Positions 52,055 to 59,658 of a stretch of DNA of 64,000 bases are shown piece after piece (within the stretch, counting starts at the first letter, position 1; each line of letters starts with the position of its first letter). Source of the DNA: Carnobacterium alterfunditum DSM 5972 (GTDB taxonomy: Bacteria; Bacillota; Bacilli; Lactobacillales; Carnobacteriaceae); the NCBI RefSeq assembly GCF_000744115.1, contig NZ_JQLG01000004.1, forward strand, positions 2,268,190 through 2,332,189, in the 5' to 3' direction. The notes beneath the pieces are model-generated. The model saw nothing but the letters and a program-made list of their open reading frames with translations, was not told where the DNA came from and made no database searches. A program made the translations under genes and the position numbers.

Positions 52055-52984
52055 ATGAATCGTTTAGCAGTAAAACTACCAGGACTAGCTTTAAAAAATC
52101 CCATTATGCCTGCCAGTGGAACATTTGGCTTTGGTGAACTTCATCTGGACAAGTATGACTACGATCTATTAGGGGCCATCATCATTAAATCAACGACTAT
52201 TGATGCACGAGCAGGAAATGCGAATCCACGCTACCATCATTTAGAAACGGGAGTTTTGAATGCGGTAGGCTTGAAAAATCCAGGTGTTGACGTGATCGTA
52301 GCCGAAAAGCTGCCTGCATTAGCTCGATTCAATACACCAGTGATCGCGAGCGTAGCCGGAACAACAATTGAGGATTACTGTGAAGTCACAAAAAAATTGT
52401 GCCGATCTTCAGTAGTCCGTGCACTTGAAATCAATGTTTCTTGTCCAAATGTGAAAGAAGGTGGGTTAACTTTTGGTTCCAGCCCTGAATCGGTTTATGA
52501 AATCACTAAAGCAGTAAAAGCGGTCGCGACGGTTCCAATTTATATTAAGTTGACCCCAAATGTAACCAACATAGTAGAAATAGCTCAGGCTGCTGAAAAA
52601 GGCGGAGCAGATGGGATCAGTATGATCAATACTGTAGTAGGAATGAGTATTGATTTAGCGACCAAAAAACCGATCTTAGCGAATAAGACAGGCGGACTTT
52701 CTGGTGCGGCAATCAAACCAATTGCTATCCGAATGGTTTATCAAGTCTCACGGGCAGTTTCAATTCCCATCATTGGAATGGGCGGACTTTCAACTGTTGA
52801 CGATGTGCTCGAAATGCTGATGGCTGGAGCCAGTGCAGTCGCGATCGGTACCGCGAATTATGCTAATCCACTGATTTGCAAAGAATTGATCGAAGCATTA
52901 CCTAAACGAATGGATGAATTAGGCATCGAATCCATTGAGTCGTTGATAGAAGAAGTAAAGGCAGGTCAAAAAGATGACAAATAG
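52055..52984 (+). CDS. pyrD: Dihydroorotate dehydrogenase, class 1B-like catalytic subunit
   Basis: Oxidises dihydroorotate to orotate using FMN. 309 residues. ASGTFGFGE (about 20-28), [12 protein letters not shown] with the catalytic Cys (about 126-137), IKLTPNVTN and [14 protein letters not shown] (about 249-262) match class 1 and most resemble the B type. Class 1B normally needs PyrK for electron transfer to NAD, but no pyrK lies between carB and pyrD here. ATG 52055 is chosen for GGAGG; a longer start at 52022 is rejected. Overlaps pyrF. Confidence 0.95.
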   Translation: MNRLAVKLPGLALKNPIMPASGTFGFGELHLDKYDYDLLGAIIIKSTTIDARAGNANPRYHHLETGVLNAVGLKNPGVDVIVAEKLPALARFNTPVIASVAGTTIEDYCEVTKKLCRSSVVRALEINVSCPNVKEGGLTFGSSPESVYEITKAVKAVATVPIYIKLTPNVTNIVEIAQAAEKGGADGISMINTVVGMSIDLATKKPILANKTGGLSGAAIKPIAIRMVYQVSRAVSIPIIGMGGLSTVDDVLEMLMAGASAVAIGTANYANPLICKELIEALPKRMDELGIESIESLIEEVKAGQKDDK

Positions 52985-53702
52985 ACCCATTATTGCGTTA
53001 GATTTCGCAACGTTGCCTCAAGTAAAGCAGTTTTTAGCTCAGTTTAATGATGAATCGCTATTTGTTAAAGTAGGTATGGAATTGTTTTATCAAAATGGGC
53101 CAGAGATCGTAACAACACTTAAACAATTAGGTCATGATGTTTTTTTAGATTTAAAACTGCATGATATTCCAAATACGGTCCAACGTTCACTGAAAGGAAT
53201 AGCTGCACTTGAGGTCGACATGATCACTGTTCATGCTGCGGGTGGACGAGAAATGATGGAAGCCGCGATGGAAGGCATCATTTCAGGGACATCGATTGGC
53301 AGAAAACGGCCTAAAGTGATCGCGGTCACGCAATTGACTTCGACCACACAAGAAACCATGCAACACGAACAGCTGATTCCAGTTTCTTTACTGGAGAGCG
53401 TGATCCATTATGCAAAACTAACGCAGTCAGCAGGTTTAGACGGTGTCGTTTGTTCTGCTTTAGAAGCACGTCAAATAAAAGAAAATACAGCAAAAGATTT
53501 TTTATGTGTTACTCCGGGAATACGTCTAGAAGGAATGGCTGTTGGAGATCAAAAACGAATCGCTACACCTTTTACAGCTAGAAAAGAAGGAGCTTCATAC
53601 ATTGTTGTCGGTCGGCCTATCATACAAGCTGAGGAACCTGTTGCTGCTTATTATGCTATCAAAGAGCAGTGGAATGGAGTGGATAAGAAAAATGAGCAAT
53701 GA
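52974..53702 (+). CDS. pyrF: Orotidine 5'-phosphate decarboxylase
   Basis: Decarboxylates OMP to UMP. 242 residues, TIM barrel. IALDFATL opens the protein; the catalytic [11 protein letters not shown] at about 60-70 holds the Lys-Asp set, and VTPGIRLEG and [11 protein letters not shown] bind phosphate. Starts 11 nt inside pyrD and ends 11 nt inside pyrE, so the three are translationally coupled. Confidence 0.97.
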   Translation: MTNRPIIALDFATLPQVKQFLAQFNDESLFVKVGMELFYQNGPEIVTTLKQLGHDVFLDLKLHDIPNTVQRSLKGIAALEVDMITVHAAGGREMMEAAMEGIISGTSIGRKRPKVIAVTQLTSTTQETMQHEQLIPVSLLESVIHYAKLTQSAGLDGVVCSALEARQIKENTAKDFLCVTPGIRLEGMAVGDQKRIATPFTARKEGASYIVVGRPIIQAEEPVAAYYAIKEQWNGVDKKNEQ

Positions 53703-54324
53703 AAAAAGAATTGCTGAAAAATTATTAGCGATAGAAGCTGTAAGTTTAAACCCAACAGACCCGTTTACATGGGCCAGCGGAATGAAAAGTCCGATTTATT
53801 GTGATAATCGGATCACCATGAGTTACCCCGCAGTTCGCCGAGACATTGCAAAAAGCTTAGCAGAATTGATCAAAAAGCATTACCCAGAAGTAGAAGTCAT
53901 TGCGGGCACAGCGACGGCCGGTATTCCTCATGCTGCATGGGTAGCGGAATTGCTGGACTTACCGATGGTTTACATCCGAAGTAAAGCGAAAGATCACGGC
54001 AAAGGAAATCAAATCGAAGGGCGGATAACGCATGATCAGAAAATGGTCGTGATCGAGGATTTGATTTCCACCGGTGGAAGTGTCATCGAAGCAGTGCAAG
54101 CAGCCTCCAATGAAGGTGCTCAAGTCTTAGGGGTCGCAGCAATCTTTACTTATGAGTTGCCACAAGGAATAGCAAATTTCTCGAAAAACAAGATCCAATT
54201 AAATACATTGACGAATTATTCTGCTTTGATTGAAGGAGCATTAGAAAAAGGGCTGATTGATGCATCCGAAATCGCTCTTTTAAAAGAGTGGAAAAAAGAT
54301 CCAATCAATTGGCTAAATAAATAA
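53692..54324 (+). CDS. pyrE: Orotate phosphoribosyltransferase
   Basis: Adds PRPP to orotate to give OMP. 210 residues. [21 protein letters not shown] has the PRPP motif (landmark [11 protein letters not shown], about 119-129), with [17 protein letters not shown] upstream. ATG 53692 gives [12 protein letters not shown], the family start; a longer frame beginning at 53542 lies inside pyrF and is rejected. Last gene of the operon; the structured repeat begins almost at its stop codon. Confidence 0.96.
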   Translation: MSNEKRIAEKLLAIEAVSLNPTDPFTWASGMKSPIYCDNRITMSYPAVRRDIAKSLAELIKKHYPEVEVIAGTATAGIPHAAWVAELLDLPMVYIRSKAKDHGKGNQIEGRITHDQKMVVIEDLISTGGSVIEAVQAASNEGAQVLGVAAIFTYELPQGIANFSKNKIQLNTLTNYSALIEGALEKGLIDASEIALLKEWKKDPINWLNK

Positions 54325-54650
54325 AAAGGCTGAATAATTTTTGGCGTGGATAAATAAATGAAAGAAATGACTCACCTAAAATTTATAGAGGAATAGGGTT
54401 GCTTGTAGCCGTGTATTGGATTCAATGAGAATTACAAAACGTTGGCGCTTTAGCGCGATTACGGTTTGTTTGAAGCTTGAAATGAAGCACTGTGGGCATA
54501 ATGCCCAAGTATATCATGTTTGTAAGCTACTAAAGTAGCAACAACCATGACAACCACAGGCTTATAGACGGTGCCACGGCTCCACAAGCAAACCTGTATA
54601 TTCCAGAATAAATTTTATTTTGAGTATCCACACCAGTTGACGAAGAGCCC
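54324..54650 (+). repeat. Structured intergenic repeat, copy 2
   Basis: Matches copy 1 at 32182-32450. Terminal stem AAATTTAT 54379-54386, GGAAT 54390-54394 and GGGTTGCTTGT 54396-54406 pair with the segment 54584-54616. Outer helix TGGCGTGGATA with TATCCACACCA (about 54342-54352/54625-54635). The hairpin 54515-54549 has inner helix 54526-54530/54535-54539 with A-T where copy 1 has G-C. AGCCGTG 54407-54413 pairs CACGGCT 54575-54581. An extra 67 nt (54411-54480) holds its own hairpin 54435-54468. Confidence 0.8.
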
Positions 54651-54656
54651 ATAAAA

Positions 54657-54697
54657 AAAGTAACGCACACCTTATTTAACAGGTATGCGTTACTTTT
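54657..54697. terminator. Bidirectional terminator, pyr operon and rqcH
   Basis: Arms 54657-54671 and 54682-54696 pair with one mismatch; A-rich and T-rich flanks serve both converging units. Confidence 0.9.
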
Positions 54698-54702
54698 AGT
54701 TC

Positions 54703-56412
54703 TTACTCTTTCAAGCGGTTGACCAAATCTTTATCCGGTGTTACGAATAAGGTGCGTTGTCCCTCATAGATGACGAAACCTGGTTTTGCACCATTTGGTT
54801 TTTTTATTTTTTTCACTTCAACATAATCTACTGGAACGGATGCAGATAACTGTGATTTTGAGAAGTAAGCAGCAATATTAGCAGCTTCTAAAAGCGTTTC
54901 TTCACTAGGATCAGCAGATTGAATGATAACATGTGACCCTGGAATATTCTTTGTGTGCAGCCAAATATCTGATTTCCGTGCTGTCTTAAGGGTCAATTGA
55001 TCATTTTGCAGATTATTTTTCCCAACTAAAATCGTTGTCCCATCTGAAGAGCGGTACTGATCTGGCTTACTTAATTTAGCTTGTTTTTGTTTTTTCTTAG
55101 TCTTCTTTTTCTTCATGTATCCTTGTTGGATCAATTCTTCCTTAATATCCGCAATATCTTTTGGAGTAGCTAATTCCACTTGGGTCGAAACGGATTCTAG
55201 GTAATCGATTTCTTCTTGAGTTAATCGCATTTGTTCGTTTACAAACGCGATTGCATTTTTTAATTTTTGATATTTCGAAAAATATTTTTGTGCATTTTGA
55301 GAAGGTGTTTTTCTTGGATCAAGAGGAATAGTCATTGGTTTTTCTTCATCATAAAAATTTGTTAAGGAAACTTCTTTTTGTCCTTTAGTCATTTTATAAA
55401 GATAAGCCGTCAACAATTCGCCTCGTACTCGGTAATCATCGGCTAGTTCGGTTTCGTTTAACGTATTTTGCAATTTTTTCATCTTTTTCTTATTGCGTTG
55501 AAGTTCAGTTTGGATCAAATGGATCAGATCTGAGCCTTGTTGCTTAACGCGGTCTCTATCTGCTTTACTTTCATAGTACTTATCTAATAATTCACTCAAA
55601 GTAGTGTAACCCACATGTTCTCCTTCAATACTTAAATAAGGAAGGGGAGTGAAAAATTCTTTTTTAGGACCGATTGTCAACGTCGGTGAGATATTTCCTT
55701 TACGAATATTAGTCATAAACGAATCAAATAAAATCGGTAAATTTTGAATATTATTTTCACTGCGGTGCAATAGTTCTTTAGCCGTATCAGCACCGATCCC
55801 TTGATAGACATGCTGCAATCTTTTTTCATACGGTAAATCTTGATCTTCAAAAGAAGTCATCAATTCCGTGAGTTCAGAGCTGCTTGTTTCAAAAGGATTC
55901 AATTTATCTTGGTGAGGTGGAGATTGATAGGTAGCACCGGGCATAATAAACCGATACGAGTTTTGGCTAGTCGGTACATGTTTGATCGTGTCTAAAATAC
56001 GTTGTGTATCTTGTTCGATAAGTAAAATATTACTATGACGGCCCATCAACTCTACGATCATGATAACATTTTGGACATCCCCGATTTCATCTCGGCTTTT
56101 AAATCTAAAATGGATGATACGATCATTTCCGACTTGTTGGATATCTTCTAAGATGGCTCCTTCAAGATGTTTTCGCATGATCATACAAAAATTTGGCGGC
56201 GAACTTGGATTTTCATATGGAATTTCGGTCAATTGAATACGTGCATAACTTGGATGAGCAGATAATAGCAGCTTATGATTTTTGCCATTTGCCCTCATAA
56301 CAATAATTATTTCATTCGGGTAAGGCTGATGGATTTTTGATACTCGTCCATTTTTTAGTGCGTTGCTTAATTCATTTACCATCGCATGGGTAAAAATACC
56401 ATCAAATGACAT
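54703..56412 (-). CDS. rqcH: RqcH / NFACT family protein (FbpA-like)
   Basis: Ribosome-quality-control factor that recruits tRNA-Ala to stalled 50S subunits and adds Ala tails; relatives were first called fibronectin-binding proteins. 569 residues. NFACT-N (about 1-260; MSFDGIFTHAMVNEL), a coiled coil (about 285-430), and NFACT-R near the C-terminus (STDDGTT-like RSSDGTTILVGKNNLQND, DIWLHTKNIPGSHVII). ATG at 56412 follows GAAGGGG; an upstream in-frame ATG at 56436 is rejected. Monocistronic. Confidence 0.94.
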   Translation of the reverse strand: MSFDGIFTHAMVNELSNALKNGRVSKIHQPYPNEIIIVMRANGKNHKLLLSAHPSYARIQLTEIPYENPSSPPNFCMIMRKHLEGAILEDIQQVGNDRIIHFRFKSRDEIGDVQNVIMIVELMGRHSNILLIEQDTQRILDTIKHVPTSQNSYRFIMPGATYQSPPHQDKLNPFETSSSELTELMTSFEDQDLPYEKRLQHVYQGIGADTAKELLHRSENNIQNLPILFDSFMTNIRKGNISPTLTIGPKKEFFTPLPYLSIEGEHVGYTTLSELLDKYYESKADRDRVKQQGSDLIHLIQTELQRNKKKMKKLQNTLNETELADDYRVRGELLTAYLYKMTKGQKEVSLTNFYDEEKPMTIPLDPRKTPSQNAQKYFSKYQKLKNAIAFVNEQMRLTQEEIDYLESVSTQVELATPKDIADIKEELIQQGYMKKKKTKKKQKQAKLSKPDQYRSSDGTTILVGKNNLQNDQLTLKTARKSDIWLHTKNIPGSHVIIQSADPSEETLLEAANIAAYFSKSQLSASVPVDYVEVKKIKKPNGAKPGFVIYEGQRTLFVTPDKDLVNRLKE

Positions 56413-56458
56413 ATATTCCCCTTCTTTCATGATCAATTATTTTAATCGATCCTATCTG

Positions 56459-56486
56459 ACTAATAGAATTAGTTACTCCTATTAGT
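56459..56486. other. 8-bp inverted repeat between rqcH and the carbonic anhydrase
   Basis: ACTAATAG and CTATTAGT flank a 12-nt loop in the divergent intergenic region. It could be a short hairpin or operator. Confidence 0.35.
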
Positions 56487-56611
56487 GCTGTATTTTTAAT
56501 TATACCACTTTTTGTAAGAAAATTGTTATTAGAAAATCAGAGTGAAATAGTTGCAGCCTTATTGCTAAAAAAGTTATAATAAATTCTTGGAAACTTTAGG
56601 AGGGGAATTAA

Positions 56612-57310
56612 ATGGAATGGAATTATCAAGGGGATAGAGGACCGGAAAATTGGAACACGATTTGTTCAGCTTTTCATCAAGCAGAATCAGAAAGTTTACA
56701 ATCACCGATCGCATTAGATGATGATCAAATAACGGCAACGATCTCACAGCAATCGCTGATATTTGACTACAATAAAACGTTGTTTGAATCATCTTTTTTT
56801 AATCACACCGTACATTTATCGCCAAAAACAAATGAGAAACTGAATACCGTTATATTTGATCACAAAAGATATTTTTTAGAAGATCTGCATTTTCATTTAC
56901 CGAGCGAGCATGAGATCAATCATGAATCCTTTCCTTTAGAATTTCATCTTGTCCATCGTTCTGTAAAAAATGAGCTTCTTGTTGTAGGCGTCACAGTACT
57001 GCCTTCTGAACGGCCAATGAATACGGTATTTGCTGCCGTAGATGAAAGAGCTCTGCATCCGCGTGTAGCAGGAAGAGGACTGACTGTTCCGATTGAATTA
57101 ACAAGGCTTTTGCCGGAAAATAAACAATTCTATCATTACACAGGCTCATTGACTACACCTCCGACTTTAGGACCAGTCGAGTGGATCGTATTCAGCCAGC
57201 AAACATTTATGCGTCAAGGTTTGCTTCAAGCCTTTAAAAAGACTGTCGGCAAAACAAATAGACCTTTGCAACTTATAATGAATAGACCTATTTACTTATC
57301 AAACAACTAA
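56612..57310 (+). CDS. Alpha-class carbonic anhydrase, no signal peptide
   Basis: Interconverts CO2 and bicarbonate. 232 residues. QSPIAL (about 30-35), LHFHLPSEHEI with the first two zinc His (about 91-101), EFHLVHR with the third, and GSLTTPPTLGPVEWIVF with the Thr gate are all present, so the site looks intact. The protein begins MEWNYQGDRGPENW, i.e. directly with the family core and no signal peptide, so it is predicted cytoplasmic. AGGAGGGG precedes ATG; TATAAT at 56575-56580 is a likely -10. Confidence 0.92.
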   Translation: MEWNYQGDRGPENWNTICSAFHQAESESLQSPIALDDDQITATISQQSLIFDYNKTLFESSFFNHTVHLSPKTNEKLNTVIFDHKRYFLEDLHFHLPSEHEINHESFPLEFHLVHRSVKNELLVVGVTVLPSERPMNTVFAAVDERALHPRVAGRGLTVPIELTRLLPENKQFYHYTGSLTTPPTLGPVEWIVFSQQTFMRQGLLQAFKKTVGKTNRPLQLIMNRPIYLSNN

Positions 57311-57336
57311 ATTATAATTAAATTCTCATTTAAAGC

Positions 57337-57365
57337 TTGACACACAAACGAACAACTAGTAAGAT
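57337..57365 (+). promoter_or_regulatory. Promoter of the trpXYZ leader
   Basis: TTGACA (57337-57342), 17-bp spacer, TAAGAT (57360-57365). Start of transcription near 57372, giving a 5' UTR of about 375 nt. Confidence 0.82.
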
Positions 57366-57397
57366 CACTGTAATAGAAAAATAACAAAGGAGTTCTT

Positions 57398-57463
57398 ATG
57401 ATGCTAATTAACTTTTCTTATAATGTACAATTGAATAGCAGTTGGCAAAGCCAAGATAGATAG
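57398..57463 (+). CDS. Putative 21-aa leader peptide with one Trp codon
   Basis: ATG at 57398 lies five bases after AAAGGAG (57386-57392), an excellent site. The peptide starts MMLINFSYN and ends SSWQSQDR; the only Trp codon is TGG at 57443-57445. The stop TAG (57461-57463) shares its last base with the 5' arm of the next hairpin. Trp codon placement before competing hairpins and a Trp transporter operon suggests an attenuation leader peptide. Too short for gene finders. Confidence 0.7.
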   Translation: MMLINFSYNVQLNSSWQSQDR

Positions 57464-57604
57464 GTTGATCCATGAGAACGCTCATAGATGCAACCTTCAG
57501 TATACTGAATGTCTGTATCTATGTTGGTTTATTTGAAGACAAAATAGACTTCTGATCCACATAGAGAGAATATTTGATTCTATTTCTATGTGGATTTTGT
57601 TTTG
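57463..57604 (+). promoter_or_regulatory. Putative transcription attenuator of trpXYZ
   Basis: Five segments can pair in two exclusive ways. A 57463-57476, B 57481-57495, C 57514-57527, D 57554-57565, E 57585-57595. A-B: GGTTG/CAACC, ATC/GAT, ATGAG/CTCAT, loop AACG. B-C: 57483-57492 with 57514-57523 (10 bp, one G-U). C-D: about 9 bp with one bulge. D-E: perfect 11 bp plus a T-rich tail, a terminator. A-B with C-D gives readthrough; B-C with D-E gives termination. Confidence 0.65.
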
Positions 57605-57607
57605 CAA

Positions 57608-57647
57608 AAAACAGCTCCCACGTATCTTTTGTGGCAGCTGTTTTTTT
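57608..57647 (+). terminator. Second terminator-like hairpin in the trpXYZ leader
   Basis: AACAGCT 57610-57616 and CCAC 57618-57621 pair with GTGG 57631-57634 and AGCTGTT 57636-57642, one C-C mismatch, then seven T. Its being upstream of trpX means it must be bypassed or conditional. Confidence 0.8.
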
Positions 57648-57674
57648 ATTGATCTAATTTAAGAGGTGTGGGAA

Positions 57675-57704
57675 ATGGAAAAGAAGCGATGGCGATTTTA
57701 TTGA
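57675..57704 (+). CDS. Putative 9-aa upstream ORF containing Trp
   Basis: ATG 57675 follows AAGAGGTG (57661-57668). It encodes MEKKRWRFY and stops at TGA 57702-57704, 43 nt before trpX. It lies after both terminator hairpins, so it could only influence translation of trpX or later steps. Very short; could be chance. Confidence 0.35.
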   Translation: MEKKRWRFY

Positions 57705-57747
57705 AAAAATCTAACAAAAATCAATAATTACTGGGGGATAAAAAGAA

Positions 57748-58734
57748 ATGAAAAAAATGATTGGGTTCATTATTGGTTTGACGGCAATTTTAACGGTTGC
57801 ATTTTTTACTTCTTCAAATGAAATAGAAACGATGAAAAAAGCTAAACCAATGGTTGGCATTTTACAACTCACTAGTCATCCAGCGTTAGATCTTATTTAT
57901 CAAGGAACGGTAGATGCATTAAATGACGCTGGATATATTGACGGAGAAACAATGACGTTAGATTTTCAAAATGCTCAAGGAGATCAAAGTAATCTAAACT
58001 CGATGAGTACTCGCTTCGTCAGCAGAGGGGCAGCCGTTATGGTTGGTATTGCTACTCCTTCCGCACAAGCATTGGCTAATAGCTCACAAGAAATACCGAT
58101 CGTGTTAGGCGCAGTCACTGACCCTGAAGGATCAGGATTAGTTGAAAGTAATGAAGCCCCTGGGGGAAATATAACTGGTGTGAGTGATTTAACACCGATA
58201 AAAGAACAATTTTCATTGATCAAAGAGATTCTTCCAGAAGCTCAAACGATTGGTATTTTGTATTCATCTAGTGAAGATAATTCAATTGTTCAAGCGGATC
58301 AAGCTATTGAGATCGCGAAAGAAATGGGACTGGATATTGAAGTGATGACTATTTCATCTACAAATGATGTTTCACAAGTTGGAGCTACATTAGCTTCACA
58401 AGTAGATGCTATCTGGGTACCTACCGATAATACAGTAGCTAGCGCGATGACGACATTGGTTTCTGCTGCTGATTCAAACGGGATACCTATTTTTCCAGCT
58501 GTAGATACGATGGTTGAAGAAGGTGGACTAGCTACTGTTGGATTAGATCAATATGAATTAGGTCGGTTAACAGGAGAAATGGTTGCGGCTATTTTAAACG
58601 GCGAGTCAGATCCAGCAACGACACCTATTCGTTATTTAGATGAAGGGGAAATCATTATAAATCAAGAGAAAGCCAAACAACTTGGTATTACTATCCCGAC
58701 ACAACTATTAGAACAAGCGAAACAAGCAGAATAA
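57748..58734 (+). CDS. trpX: Tryptophan ABC transporter substrate-binding protein (TrpX family)
   Basis: 328 residues with the ABC_sub_bind fold. SHPALDLIYQGTVDALNDAGY (landmark SHPALDLIYQG, about 43-53) is the family signature, with GNITGVSDLTPI and VDTMVEEGGLATVGLDQYELG later. An N-terminal hydrophobic segment (about 5-21) has no Cys, so there is no lipobox; it probably stays membrane-anchored. GGGGG precedes ATG. First gene of trpX-trpY-trpZ. Substrate is by family; the leader's Trp codon agrees. Confidence 0.88.
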   Translation: MKKMIGFIIGLTAILTVAFFTSSNEIETMKKAKPMVGILQLTSHPALDLIYQGTVDALNDAGYIDGETMTLDFQNAQGDQSNLNSMSTRFVSRGAAVMVGIATPSAQALANSSQEIPIVLGAVTDPEGSGLVESNEAPGGNITGVSDLTPIKEQFSLIKEILPEAQTIGILYSSSEDNSIVQADQAIEIAKEMGLDIEVMTISSTNDVSQVGATLASQVDAIWVPTDNTVASAMTTLVSAADSNGIPIFPAVDTMVEEGGLATVGLDQYELGRLTGEMVAAILNGESDPATTPIRYLDEGEIIINQEKAKQLGITIPTQLLEQAKQAE

Positions 58735-58766
58735 ACAAATCAATTAGCAAGAGTGGAGGAAGTCAA

Positions 58767-59657
58767 ATGGATTTAATTGTTACCGCTACAGCACAAGGGT
58801 TATTGTGGGGAATGATGGCTTTAGGCATTTTTATTACTTATCGTATTTTAGATTTACCGGACATGACTGCAGAAGGTTCTTTTCCTTTAGGAGCGGCTGT
58901 ATGTGCTCAACTCATTATTTCAGGGGTTCATCCTTTAACTGCAACAGCTATTGCTTTTGTAATAGGAGCTTTGGCTGGAGCAGTTACTGGATTCCTGATC
59001 ACAAAAGCACACATTCCAGGTTTATTAGCTGGAATATTGACCATGACCGGACTGTATTCAATAAATTTAAGGGTCATGAGTCGTGCTAATTTAAGTTTAC
59101 TCGGAGAAGCAAAGTTAACAGATTTTTTCACTCGATTTAACTTGCCAAGCCAATTTGATACCATTTTTATGGGAATCGTGCTTGTGTCTAGTCTGATTGT
59201 GTTACTTGTTTTATTCTTTAAAACCGAACTTGGTCAAGCTGTTATCGCTACTGGAGATAATGAAAAAATGGCACGTTCATTAGGGATCTCTACAAATCAA
59301 ACGAAAATATTAGGTCTGATGCTTTCAAATGGTTTGATTTCTGCTGCGGGCGCTTTGATTGCTCAAGATAATGGTTATGCTGATATCAGTATGGGTATAG
59401 GCACGATTGTTATCGGCTTAGCATCAGTTATTATTGGAGAAGTTATTTTTGGAAACTTATCTTTTGTTAATCGCCTTATATGTGTCATCTTAGGAGCCAT
59501 CATATACCGGTTGATCATCATGTTTGTATTATTAATGGGATTACAACCGAATGACTTGAAACTTATCTCAGCTGTCATTTTAGCGGTATTTCTTGCATTA
59601 CCTAGTATCCGTACTCGATTTAATTTGAATTTCTTCCAAAAAAAGGAGTTGTTGTAA
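58767..59657 (+). CDS. trpY: Tryptophan ABC transporter permease (TrpY family)
   Basis: 296 residues and about eight or nine membrane helices of the branched-chain-type permease fold. Landmarks are LLWGMMALGIFITYRILDLPDMTAEGSF (seen as TYRILDLPDMTAEGSFPLG, about 25-43), GLLAGILTMTGLYSIN and the NGLISAAGALIAQDNGYADISMG cytoplasmic coupling region. GGAGG precedes ATG. Lies 33 nt after trpX and one base before trpZ. Confidence 0.88.
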   Translation: MDLIVTATAQGLLWGMMALGIFITYRILDLPDMTAEGSFPLGAAVCAQLIISGVHPLTATAIAFVIGALAGAVTGFLITKAHIPGLLAGILTMTGLYSINLRVMSRANLSLLGEAKLTDFFTRFNLPSQFDTIFMGIVLVSSLIVLLVLFFKTELGQAVIATGDNEKMARSLGISTNQTKILGLMLSNGLISAAGALIAQDNGYADISMGIGTIVIGLASVIIGEVIFGNLSFVNRLICVILGAIIYRLIIMFVLLMGLQPNDLKLISAVILAVFLALPSIRTRFNLNFFQKKELL

Positions 59658-59658
59658 T

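Noticed and set aside
53542-53691. Longer pyrE reading frame starting inside pyrF
   Set aside because: The extra 50 residues have no family match and lie inside pyrF; ATG 53692 gives the normal PyrE start.
57311-57747. Trp T-box in front of trpX
   Set aside because: No T-box sequence of the GGTGGNACC type and no specifier-loop pattern are seen in the leader.
58805-59089. 94-residue plus-strand ORF inside trpY
   Set aside because: Out-of-frame shadow of a hydrophobic gene; Phe/Cys/Ser-rich composition with no ribosome site.
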